This document shows, one piece after another, positions 7,597-15,363 of a stretch of 64,000 bases of DNA. Origin of the DNA: Domibacillus enclensis (GTDB lineage Bacteria; Bacillota; Bacilli; Bacillales; Domibacillaceae); the NCBI RefSeq assembly GCF_900156125.1, contig NZ_FTLX01000005.1, forward strand, positions 1 through 64,000, given 5' to 3'. How positions within the stretch are numbered: position 1 is the stretch's first letter; every line of letters starts with the position of its first letter. Below the pieces are notes generated by a model that was not told the DNA's origin, did no database searches, and saw nothing but the letters and a program-made list of their open reading frames with translations. A program made the position numbers and the translations under genes.

Positions 7597-9309
7597 ATGA
7601 AAGAACTTCAGAATTGGGCGTTTGCACAAAAAGGGATCATCGGAGCACTCGTTGGCTTGTCGGTTCTGCTGGGCACTGTGATTACAGGGCAGGCCTACTT
7701 TTTAGTTCATGCGGTCGATGCGGTTTTTCTTCAAGAGAAAGCGTTTCAAGCGATTATCCCGCTGCTCGGCTTTTTGCTCGGAACGATGGCGGTCCGTGTA
7801 TTTATTACGTATATGAACGCAAGGCTCGGGGTGAAATTAGCGGCTATTGTGAAGCGTCATGTTCGTACGCTGCTGCTTCACAAGTGGACGTCCAACCCGA
7901 TCCAGACGGCGATACAGGGCCAGTCGGGCGGGAAGGTGACGGTGATGATGGAAGCGGTCGACAGCATCGACAGCTATTATCGCGAATACATGCCGCAAGT
8001 GATAAAGGCATCTATTGTACCGCTGATCGTACTGGCGGCTGTTTCGTATACCCATATTTGGAGCGGGGTCATTATGATGATTACCGCCCCATTTATTCCG
8101 CTTTTTTATATTATCATCGGCATTAAAACGCAGAAGAAATCAGAAGAACAGCTTGGTCAATTAGCAGCGTTTTCCGGGCAGTTTTTGGACACGCTGCAGG
8201 GACTTCAAACGCTGAAGCTATTTGGCCGCTCTGCACGGCAGAGGGAAGAAATTCAGCGAAGCAGCCTCGGATTCCGGGAAGCGACGATGGATATTTTAAA
8301 AATCGCTTTTACCTCGACGCTGATGCTTGAGTTTATTTCTACGCTGAGCATTGGACTGATCGCTCTTGAAATCGGTCTGCGTCTCGTCGTGTTTGATAGC
8401 ATTTCTTTCGTATCGGCTTTTTTCGTCCTCGTTTTGGCACCAGAATATTACACGGCACTGAAGGAGCTTGGCGCTGCTTTTCATACGGGACGCGGCAGCC
8501 TGGGAGCGTCTGAAAAAATCAAAGAAGAGCTGCAAACGGACGATCATGCGGTTCAGTGGGGGATAAAAGAAGTGACGGCGCAGCCATCTCTGGCGCTTGA
8601 GAATGTGGAGTTTCGATATGGAGACGGATTTGCCGTAAAAACCGTTAATTTCCGCATCGAGCCGGGCGCTCGTGTTGCGATTGTCGGAGCAACGGGCTCA
8701 GGGAAAACGACGCTGTTGAACATTGTGGCGGGCTTATTTGATCCACTCGCTGGAGAGGTGCTGGTTGACGGTCAGCCGAGGCATCAATTTAGTGAAGCTT
8801 CCTGGTTTGAACAGATCAGTTACATTTCACAGGTCCCTTATTTATTCTCGGGAACAATTGAGGAAAACATCCTGCTCGGTGCAGTCGGTCAGCCGACTCG
8901 TGAGGAAGTGGAGGAAGCCGTTCGTAAAGCAGGCTTGAAGGAGATGATCGGCGAGCTTAAACAAGGGCTGGACACAAGCGTAGGGGAAGCGGGGCGCGGT
9001 CTTTCCGGCGGGGAAAAGCAGCGTGTAGCGCTGGCCCGAGCTTTTTTAAAAAAGCCATCCCTTGTGCTGTTTGATGAACCGACAACCGGGCTTGATTTAA
9101 AAACCGAGCAAATTTTGCAGCGGTCGATCGATGAATTGGCCGAAACGGCGACGGTCATCACGGTGGCGCACCGGCTCCACACGATTCAGCAGGCAGACGT
9201 GATTTTCCTGATGAAACGAGGAGAAGTGGAAGCGGCTGGAACCCATACGGAATTACTGGATACAAGCGAAACGTACCGATTGATGGTGCAGGGAGGCGGG
9301 GCACAGTGA
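7597..9309 (+). CDS. cydD: Heterodimeric ABC exporter subunit CydD
   Basis: 570 residues: six-helix ABC exporter membrane domain (about 1-310) and ATPase domain with Walker A GATGSGKTT, signature LSGGEKQR, Walker B LVLFDEPTTGLD and the switch histidine in VAHRLHT. With CydC it exports cysteine/glutathione needed to assemble cytochrome bd oxidase. The ATG follows AAAGGTGG. CydC begins within the last four bases (GTGA). Unlike B. subtilis, cydAB are not directly upstream; the preceding gene is the unrelated AraC regulator. The Rex-like site upstream supports the cyd assignment over a generic lipid exporter. Confidence 0.9.
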   Translation: MKELQNWAFAQKGIIGALVGLSVLLGTVITGQAYFLVHAVDAVFLQEKAFQAIIPLLGFLLGTMAVRVFITYMNARLGVKLAAIVKRHVRTLLLHKWTSNPIQTAIQGQSGGKVTVMMEAVDSIDSYYREYMPQVIKASIVPLIVLAAVSYTHIWSGVIMMITAPFIPLFYIIIGIKTQKKSEEQLGQLAAFSGQFLDTLQGLQTLKLFGRSARQREEIQRSSLGFREATMDILKIAFTSTLMLEFISTLSIGLIALEIGLRLVVFDSISFVSAFFVLVLAPEYYTALKELGAAFHTGRGSLGASEKIKEELQTDDHAVQWGIKEVTAQPSLALENVEFRYGDGFAVKTVNFRIEPGARVAIVGATGSGKTTLLNIVAGLFDPLAGEVLVDGQPRHQFSEASWFEQISYISQVPYLFSGTIEENILLGAVGQPTREEVEEAVRKAGLKEMIGELKQGLDTSVGEAGRGLSGGEKQRVALARAFLKKPSLVLFDEPTTGLDLKTEQILQRSIDELAETATVITVAHRLHTIQQADVIFLMKRGEVEAAGTHTELLDTSETYRLMVQGGGAQ

Positions 9310-11003
9310 AACGGTTAATCGACATTATGATGGAAGAAAAGCGGGATGTGCTTCTGTCTGTCCTGTTCGGGGTGCTGGCAGGCCTGACATCGGTTGCGTT
9401 GTTCGGGCTGAGCGGATTTATGATTTCAAAGTCGGCTCTTCAGCCGCCTTTGTACATTATTACGATCATGACGGCTCTTTTGAAATTGTTTGGTGCGGCG
9501 AAAGCGGGAAGCCGCTACGCCGAACGGTATGTTTCCCACCGGGCGACCTTCACTATTTTAAGCAATCTGCGCGTATCCTTTTATGAAAAATTAGAGCCGC
9601 TTGCACCGCGGATTTTCGGGAAATACCGGAGCGGTGACCTGCTGGCGCGGATCGTCGGCGATGTAGAAACGCTGCAGAACTTCTTTTTGCGTGTATTTTA
9701 TCCGCCGCTTGTCCTTGTGATCGTGTTTTTAAGCACAGTGCTGTTTACGATGTTTTACTCGGTATGGATCGCGCTTGTGCTGCTGGCGGGCCTTCTTTTC
9801 ACCGGGTTTATTATTCCGGGGCTGCTTTCGCTCAAGCAGCGGAATGTGATGCGAGGGGTTCGGGCGAAGCGGGCTCAACTGTCGACCGAGACGACCGAGC
9901 TGTTATACGGGTTTCGAGATTTAAAGCTGCATCAGAAGCTGGATAAAAAGCAGGGGCAGCTGCTGGAGATGGCGAACAGCTACGCGGGAGAACAGGAAAA
10001 AGAAGGCGTCCAGGCTGCAGCAAGCCAGTCGCTGAATGCAGCGGCCGCGCTGTTTGTTTCATTTATGGTTCTCGTGCTCGGCGCGTATTTTGTCACGATC
10101 GGGGAGCTGGACGGGTTGCTTCTGGCGATGCTTGTCATGATCTCGTTAACGGTATTTGACAATGCGGTGCCAATGGCCCTGTTTCCGGCGCATTTTGAAG
10201 AAACGAGACAGGCATCGAGCCGTTTGTTTTCAGTAGTAGACGAGCCGGCTCCAGCTCCTAAAAAGCAAAGACTTGATGAAGAACGGGCTTTTTCCATTGA
10301 ATTAAAGAATGTCACGTTCACCTATCCGGGAGAAGAACGGCCTGCTCTTCAGGACGTTTCCTTTAAACTGCCCGCTGGTACAAAAACGGCTATTGTCGGC
10401 CCGAGCGGCTCAGGCAAGTCAACAGTGCTTCAGCTGTTGCTGGATATGTACGCGGTGGAACACGGCGATCTGTTCATTGGGGAAACATCCATCCGTGACA
10501 TTCAATCTGAAAGCATCTGGTCTCAAACGAATGTGATGCTTCAAGCCAATCACTTTTTTTACGGCACGATCAAAGACAACCTGCAAATCGCACGAGAGGA
10601 TGTAACGGATGAAGAGATGAAGGAAGCCCTCCGCGTTGTGGAACTGCCTTTTTCCCTGGATGATCCGGTGCTTGAAGGAGCGGAAAATGTGTCTGGCGGT
10701 GAAAAACAGCGGCTTGCGCTGGCCCGGGTGCTGCTGAAGCGGGCCCGGATCTGGCTGCTCGATGAACCTTCCTCTTCCCTTGATGTGTTAACGGAAGGGA
10801 GGATGTTCAATCACTTGCTGAAGGCAGCGGAGAAGGATACGCTCCTCCTCATCAGCCACAGGCTAACCGGCCTTGAAAAAATGGATCAAATTATCGTCAT
10901 GGAAAACGGACGAATCGCCGAAGCCGGTTCGTTTGGAGAGCTGATGGCGAAGCAGGGGTATTTTTATGAACTAAAGCAAATGGAACGACAGGTCATTGAG
11001 TAG
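9306..11003 (+). CDS. cydC: Heterodimeric ABC exporter subunit CydC
   Basis: 565 residues, partner of CydD. The membrane domain (about 1-310) has the SGFMISKSALQPPLY start typical of CydC. The ATPase domain has Walker A GPSGSGKST, signature VSGGEKQR, Walker B WLLDEPSSSLD and SHRLTG. It is translationally coupled to cydD by a GTGA overlap with the GTG start inside the cydD stop. The operon ends at a terminator after 15 bases. Cytochrome bd maturation is the expected role. Confidence 0.9.
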   Translation: MKRLIDIMMEEKRDVLLSVLFGVLAGLTSVALFGLSGFMISKSALQPPLYIITIMTALLKLFGAAKAGSRYAERYVSHRATFTILSNLRVSFYEKLEPLAPRIFGKYRSGDLLARIVGDVETLQNFFLRVFYPPLVLVIVFLSTVLFTMFYSVWIALVLLAGLLFTGFIIPGLLSLKQRNVMRGVRAKRAQLSTETTELLYGFRDLKLHQKLDKKQGQLLEMANSYAGEQEKEGVQAAASQSLNAAAALFVSFMVLVLGAYFVTIGELDGLLLAMLVMISLTVFDNAVPMALFPAHFEETRQASSRLFSVVDEPAPAPKKQRLDEERAFSIELKNVTFTYPGEERPALQDVSFKLPAGTKTAIVGPSGSGKSTVLQLLLDMYAVEHGDLFIGETSIRDIQSESIWSQTNVMLQANHFFYGTIKDNLQIAREDVTDEEMKEALRVVELPFSLDDPVLEGAENVSGGEKQRLALARVLLKRARIWLLDEPSSSLDVLTEGRMFNHLLKAAEKDTLLLISHRLTGLEKMDQIIVMENGRIAEAGSFGELMAKQGYFYELKQMERQVIE

Positions 11004-11017
11004 CACAAAATAGAAGA

Positions 11018-11070
11018 AAAGCCGAACGGTCAGCGAAACATCATTCGCGGTCGCTCGGCTTTCTTTGTTT
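11018..11070 (+). terminator. Intrinsic terminator of cydDC
   Basis: Long stem AAAGCCGAACGGTCAGCGAA with imperfect complement TTCGCGGTCGCTCGGCTTT, then a T-rich tail. A phased repeat array starts 25 bases further on. Confidence 0.82.
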
Positions 11071-11094
11071 TTGAGCCCATTTCTTCTTTAAAAG

Positions 11095-11249
11095 CGATCG
11101 CTGATAAAGGAAGAATACCGCCGATACCGACTTGTCGATCGCCGATAAAATCAATAAACCGCTGATATTTGCCCATCTAACGCTGATATCTTTAACATAT
11201 CGGCGATCCACTCTTTATATCAGCGATAATGAACAGATACCGGCGTTAC
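11095..11249. repeat. Phased inverted array A2 (CTAACGCTGATAT family), 8 units
   Basis: Units start at 11095, 11115, 11136, 11156, 11177, 11197, 11217 and 11237 (pitch 20-21). The first five are in forward form (for example CTAACGCTGATAT at 11177) and the last three in reverse form (ATATCAGCGATAA at 11217). It lies between the 3' ends of the convergent cydC and glutamate dehydrogenase genes. Confidence 0.9.
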
Positions 11250-11276
11250 GGCCACAGCATTCCTCTCTTTAAACCA

Positions 11277-12656
11277 TTAATACAGCTGGCCTTGCCGGTA
11301 CAGAACATCTGACAGCCTGGTCAGGGAATGGATGTAACAGTTTTGGCGGAGTGAAAACGGATCGGCAAAAAATTGTGGCAAGATTGTTTCCATCGTCTCC
11401 TGCATCTTATGGATCAGCTGCTCATACACGGCTTCTTCTGTGTAAAATTGTGTTTCGCGTCCTTGCAGCCATTCAAGATACGAGACGATAACCCCGCCCG
11501 CGTTGGCTAAAATATCCGGGATGATCACCACGCCTTTTTCGCTGAAATAGTCGTCGGCCTCCTGTGTAATAGGCGCATTGGCACCTTCGACGATGATTCG
11601 GGCGCGGACCTGTTCTTTGTTGTCGTCATGCAGCTGGTCCTCGAGTGCAGCGAGGAAAAGAACGTCAAGTTCCATAGACAAAATGGCATCGCGGTCATGA
11701 ATGTCAGCGGAAACGCCCGCTGCCTGCAGCGCCTTTTGCGTCATCGGCAGGTCTCCACGGTTTTTCGAAGCAAACGCAACTAAAGCTGGAATATCAAGGC
11801 CATCCGGATTCACAAGTGTTCCGTTACGGTCACTGACGGCGACAATTTTGTTTTGAATGTGCGGACAGCTATACGCCTCCATTGCGGTAACAGAACCGAC
11901 ATTTCCAAATCCTTGAATAGCCGTACGCATCGGGCGTCCTGCATGCTCGAGAGCTGTTTTTGCAAACGCATTGTGAGAAGAGGCGAGTGTTTTTTCATTT
12001 TGCCTCATATAATCATGAAGCAAGTAGCGGTAGGTAAAATACACCCCTTTCCCAGTCGCTTCTCTTCGCCCCTTTGATCCGCCAATCGCGACGCTTTTTC
12101 CAGTAAAGCTGCCTAAATACGCATGACCGGGGTGAATTTTTTTGTATTCGGTCATCATCCAGTCCATTTCGCGCTCCCCGGACCCGACGTCTGGAGCAGG
12201 GATGTCTTTATCCGGGCCAATCAAATCACTGAAATAGCGGACGTACTTCACACAAAGCAAATGAAGCTCCCGCTCATCCAGCGTTTTCGGATCGATGAGA
12301 ATGCCGCCTTTCCCGCCGCCAAAAGGTACATTATGCAGCGCATTTTTCAGTGTCATTAAAAAAGCGAGATTGATGACTTCCTCTTCGTTCACGGATTCGT
12401 GAAACCGGATGCCGCCTTTATACGGACCGAGGGCGTTGTTATGCTGTACCCGGAAAGCGGGTATGCGCACGACCTCTCCTGATTCAAGCGGCAAACGGAT
12501 AAACGATTTGTGCACATGATTCGGCGTAGACAGAATGGAGCTCAAGGACATAAAAGCCTTTTTACGCTCTGTCCCGGTCAGCTCCGGCAAAAAGACTTCA
12601 TTCTCAAGAAGTGCATCCAGCGAGTTTTGGACAATCATTCTAGTTTGACTGATCAA
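11277..12656 (-). CDS. Glu/Leu/Phe/Val dehydrogenase, probable NAD(P) glutamate dehydrogenase
   Basis: 459 residues. Interconverts glutamate and 2-oxoglutarate plus ammonia. Conserved motifs are in order: PYKGGIRFHESV, the GGGKGGI segment with the catalytic lysine region, PAPDVGSGEREMDWM, GGSKGRREATGKGV, and the Rossmann motif AIQGFGNVGS, followed by VEGANAPIT and ILANAGGV. It is longer than B. subtilis RocG/GudB (about 424) because of an insertion after the TGKGV helix. The start is a TTG (12656-12654) with a perfect AGGAGG seven bases upstream; the next ATG, 18 bases in, is too far from it. Single-gene unit, divergent from the exporter operon. Confidence 0.88.
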   Translation of the reverse strand: MISQTRMIVQNSLDALLENEVFLPELTGTERKKAFMSLSSILSTPNHVHKSFIRLPLESGEVVRIPAFRVQHNNALGPYKGGIRFHESVNEEEVINLAFLMTLKNALHNVPFGGGKGGILIDPKTLDERELHLLCVKYVRYFSDLIGPDKDIPAPDVGSGEREMDWMMTEYKKIHPGHAYLGSFTGKSVAIGGSKGRREATGKGVYFTYRYLLHDYMRQNEKTLASSHNAFAKTALEHAGRPMRTAIQGFGNVGSVTAMEAYSCPHIQNKIVAVSDRNGTLVNPDGLDIPALVAFASKNRGDLPMTQKALQAAGVSADIHDRDAILSMELDVLFLAALEDQLHDDNKEQVRARIIVEGANAPITQEADDYFSEKGVVIIPDILANAGGVIVSYLEWLQGRETQFYTEEAVYEQLIHKMQETMETILPQFFADPFSLRQNCYIHSLTRLSDVLYRQGQLY

Positions 12657-12787
12657 TTGTACCCCTCCTGTAAACGATTTCTTTCGTAGTTTACCCGAAA
12701 AAGGAAGAGGAAACTCTTAAGGGCTGATAGTTGCCAGAATGCCAGCCCTTCGATACAGTAAAGGTATTATAAGACGGAGGAAAAAGA

Positions 12788-13246
12788 ATGCAACTTGTGG
12801 AATATTCCCTTGTGTTTATTGCAGCCGCCATTCCCTGGATGGAAATCGCACTCGTTATCCCGGTCGGCATCGTGCGTGGACTTTCGCCCTTTTGGGTCAT
12901 GCTGCTTGGCTTCACCGGCAACATGCTGACGGTGCTGATGCTCATTTTCGGTTTTGCCAGAGTGGAAGAGTGGATGAAAAAACGGTTTGATTTGAAAAAC
13001 GGCCGGCAGACAAAACAGATGGACCGGGCCAGACGGATTATGAATAAATACGGCCTGCCGGGGCTTGCTCTTCTCGGTCCTTTATTCATCGGCACCCATA
13101 TTGCGGCCTTTATTGGTCTGTCATTTGGTGCAGATAAAAAGTGGACAACCCTTTGGCTGACGATCAGCATCGGGCTCTGGACGCTCATTATCGGCATCGC
13201 CACAATGCTTGGCTTTGACTTTTTTCTACAACAAACGGAAGGATGA
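12788..13246 (+). CDS. Small multi-drug export family membrane protein
   Basis: 152 residues with four predicted membrane helices: IAAAIPWMEIALVIPVGI, a helix over VMLLGFTGNMLTVLMLIF, a central GLPGLALLGPLFIGTHIAA, and a C-terminal helix. The PWMEIALVIPVG and GPLFIGTH motifs are those of the small multi-drug export family (PF06695). Substrate unknown. The NADPH oxidoreductase gene starts inside or just after its stop codon, suggesting one transcript. Confidence 0.8.
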   Translation: MQLVEYSLVFIAAAIPWMEIALVIPVGIVRGLSPFWVMLLGFTGNMLTVLMLIFGFARVEEWMKKRFDLKNGRQTKQMDRARRIMNKYGLPGLALLGPLFIGTHIAAFIGLSFGADKKWTTLWLTISIGLWTLIIGIATMLGFDFFLQQTEG

Positions 13247-13251
13247 GTACA

Positions 13252-13980
13252 ATGCTTGAATTATTAAAATCCCATGCCTCGGTTCGGAAGTATACAGACG
13301 AGCCCGTTTCGGATGAACAGCTTCATGAGCTGATTGAAGCGGCTCAAAGTGCGGCAACGTCCCACTTCGTCCAGGCGTACTCGATTATTGACGTAACGGA
13401 TGCGAACAAGCGTGAGCAGCTGGCGGAGCTGTCGAAAAACCCGGTTCAAATCAAAGGCGCGGCGCGTGCGCTCGTTTTTTGTGCCGATTTAAAGCGGCTG
13501 GATTATGCTGCGAAAAAGCACGGCAAAACAGTTGAAGCGGGCACAACGGAGAACTTTATGGTCGCTGTCATTGACACAGCGCTTCTTGCCCAGAACTTCG
13601 TTGTCGCGGCGGAATCGAAAGGATACGGCATTTGCTATATTGGCGGCGTCCGCAACAACCCGGGGCCGATCAGTAAATTGCTGAATCTTCCTGACCATGT
13701 CATTCCGTTATTTGGCTTGACATTTGGCGTTCCGGCACAAACAAATGAAGTAAAGCCGCGTCTGCCGGTTCAGGCCATTTTGCATACAAATGAATACGAT
13801 GAAACAAAATACGAAACGCTTCTCGATGAATACGACGATGTGATCCGGGCGTATTATGCGGACCGGTCCTCGAATAATAAGGATGCTGGATGGACAGAAG
13901 GCATGGCTGATTACTTATCGGAGCCGCGCCGAACGTATATGCTTGATTTTGTGAAAGGGAAAGGGTTTTTAAAACAGTGA
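13252..13980 (+). CDS. nfrA: NfrA-type NADPH-dependent flavin oxidoreductase
   Basis: 242 residues, nitroreductase fold binding FMN. Matches B. subtilis NfrA: HASVRKYTDEPVSDEQL, AAQSAATSHFVQAYSII, FVFCADL-like LVFCADLKR, AAESKGYGICYIGGVRN, PDHVIPLFGLTFGVP and KPRLPVQAILH. Such enzymes reduce flavins, nitro compounds, quinones or disulfides with NADPH and are often stress-induced. I prefer the ATG at 13252 (GGAAGGA eight bases upstream) to the ATG at 13243, which abuts the ribosome binding site. It overlaps the following GTG start by four bases. Confidence 0.87.
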   Translation: MLELLKSHASVRKYTDEPVSDEQLHELIEAAQSAATSHFVQAYSIIDVTDANKREQLAELSKNPVQIKGAARALVFCADLKRLDYAAKKHGKTVEAGTTENFMVAVIDTALLAQNFVVAAESKGYGICYIGGVRNNPGPISKLLNLPDHVIPLFGLTFGVPAQTNEVKPRLPVQAILHTNEYDETKYETLLDEYDDVIRAYYADRSSNNKDAGWTEGMADYLSEPRRTYMLDFVKGKGFLKQ

Positions 13981-15194
13981 GACACGAACAGCTGAAAGAG
14001 TGGACAGAGATGGTTCGGACGAAGTTTGGTCTGGAGGACTTTACGTGTTTTGAATCGATGACCACCTATGCCAAAAACGATTGGAATGAAACAGACTACC
14101 GATTTACAACAGAATGGCTGCCGCCGGGGCATACAGGCCGCCAGGAGGATGAATCAAACCCGCATGGTACAGCCGTGATTGAGCTGAATGCGAAAACAGG
14201 CCGGCTGAACAGTGTGATTTTTGTTGGCGGGCTAGCACCGAAGCGCGGACTGTCCTTTTTAACCGGTGATAAGGAAGAAGTGATTCGCTGGGTGGAGCAG
14301 GAAACGGGCTGGACGTATGGAAATGAGTTTATTGATGCACAGCGGACAGACCATGAGTTTTCGTTTCAAACCGCATTTGGAGGAATTCCGGTTTCGCCGG
14401 AAGGCTTTATTCAGCTCTCAATGGATGAACAAAAAAAGCTCGTCTTTTTTTCTGTACATGGGCAAGTGCCTGAGCAGGCAGAAGAATCCGTTCTTCAATT
14501 GTCGACAGACTCAATCGAGCCGCTCGTGAAGGAACGGCTTGTTTTGGTCGAGTATCCAGCTAAAGAGGAAGAAAAATGGCTGCCGTTGTTTATGATCGAT
14601 GATGTACTCGTTGATAATGAGACAGGAAAAACGATAGAAGACATGCAGGAAATCCTGACGTGGAAAACGGCCAAAAACAAAAAGGTGAAGCGAAAGCTCG
14701 TGCAGCTGGCAGCGGCGGATATCGACGAAAACCGGTTGTTTGAATTTCCGCCTCATCCAGATACACGGCCGATTACAAAAAAGGGCTATGCGAAGGTGCG
14801 TGAAGCGTCTACGGAGTTTTTGCAGACATACGTGCCGAAAGAAAGCGGCGAGTGGACGCTGTCAAATGTGCTGCGGTCAAACGGCGTGATCGAAGCACGA
14901 CTAACCAACACAAAAGATATATCGGTCGTGCCGCGCATGTGGAAGCTGCTGCTTGATCCGGATTCCTATAACGTGATCAGCTATCAGGACAGCAGCTGGA
15001 TGACGGCACCGTACGAAGAATTCGAAAAAGCGGAAGCACCGCTGTTATCCCGAAGTGAAGCATTTGAGAAAATAAAACCCCACGTTGACATCACCCCTGT
15101 GTATATGTGGGATGGAACGACGTATCGTTTAACCGGAAAGGTAGATTCGTCGGTCGCTGTTCATGCAGCGACAGGTGAACTAGTCCGTTTTTAA
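13977..15194 (+). CDS. Conserved protein of unknown function with PepSY/YcdB-like repeats
   Basis: 405 residues, no signal peptide and no membrane helix, so cytoplasmic. I do not recognise the family. Three segments end in a similar beta-hairpin signature: VIELNAKTGRLNSVIFVG (about 55-75), VLVDNETGKTIEDMQ (about 210-225) and VHAATGELVRF at the C-terminus, each after an xxW..E stretch, reminiscent of PepSY or YcdB/YcdC repeats. The GTG start overlaps the nfrA stop by four bases, with AAAGGG upstream. It is the last gene of the small-exporter/nfrA operon. Confidence 0.75.
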   Translation: MRHEQLKEWTEMVRTKFGLEDFTCFESMTTYAKNDWNETDYRFTTEWLPPGHTGRQEDESNPHGTAVIELNAKTGRLNSVIFVGGLAPKRGLSFLTGDKEEVIRWVEQETGWTYGNEFIDAQRTDHEFSFQTAFGGIPVSPEGFIQLSMDEQKKLVFFSVHGQVPEQAEESVLQLSTDSIEPLVKERLVLVEYPAKEEEKWLPLFMIDDVLVDNETGKTIEDMQEILTWKTAKNKKVKRKLVQLAAADIDENRLFEFPPHPDTRPITKKGYAKVREASTEFLQTYVPKESGEWTLSNVLRSNGVIEARLTNTKDISVVPRMWKLLLDPDSYNVISYQDSSWMTAPYEEFEKAEAPLLSRSEAFEKIKPHVDITPVYMWDGTTYRLTGKVDSSVAVHAATGELVRF

Positions 15195-15195
15195 T

Positions 15196-15236
15196 AAAAG
15201 GCAAAGCCCGGAGTAAATAGGGCTTTGCCTTTTTTT
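15196..15236 (+). terminator. Intrinsic terminator of the nfrA operon
   Basis: Stem AAAGGCAAAGCCC / GGGCTTTGCCTTT with an 11-base loop and a run of T. Confidence 0.93.
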
Positions 15237-15245
15237 GTTACAGCT

Positions 15246-15295
15246 GGATCACAATTATTAAAATTTTTTTAATTTTTTTTCAAAAGAAGTGATCC
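15246..15295. promoter_or_regulatory. GGATCAC...GTGATCC inverted arms around an A/T tract
   Basis: GGATCAC (15246-15252) and GTGATCC (15289-15295) flank 36 bases consisting almost only of A and T with long T-runs. The element precedes the SLH gene by about 70 bases. It may be an operator pair or a bent-DNA element; no protein can be named. Confidence 0.45.
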
Positions 15296-15363
15296 ATTTC
15301 TTCTTTTCATCCGTTTGCTGATCAGAGCACTAAAAATAAGGATAGAAAAAGGAGAGATTTATT

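Noticed and set aside
11095-11249. REP/BIME or bcr-type mobile repeat, or a remnant of a transposon
   Set aside because: No long imperfect hairpin unit, no target duplication, no transposase; the rigid 20-base pitch with one orientation switch does not fit these classes as I know them.
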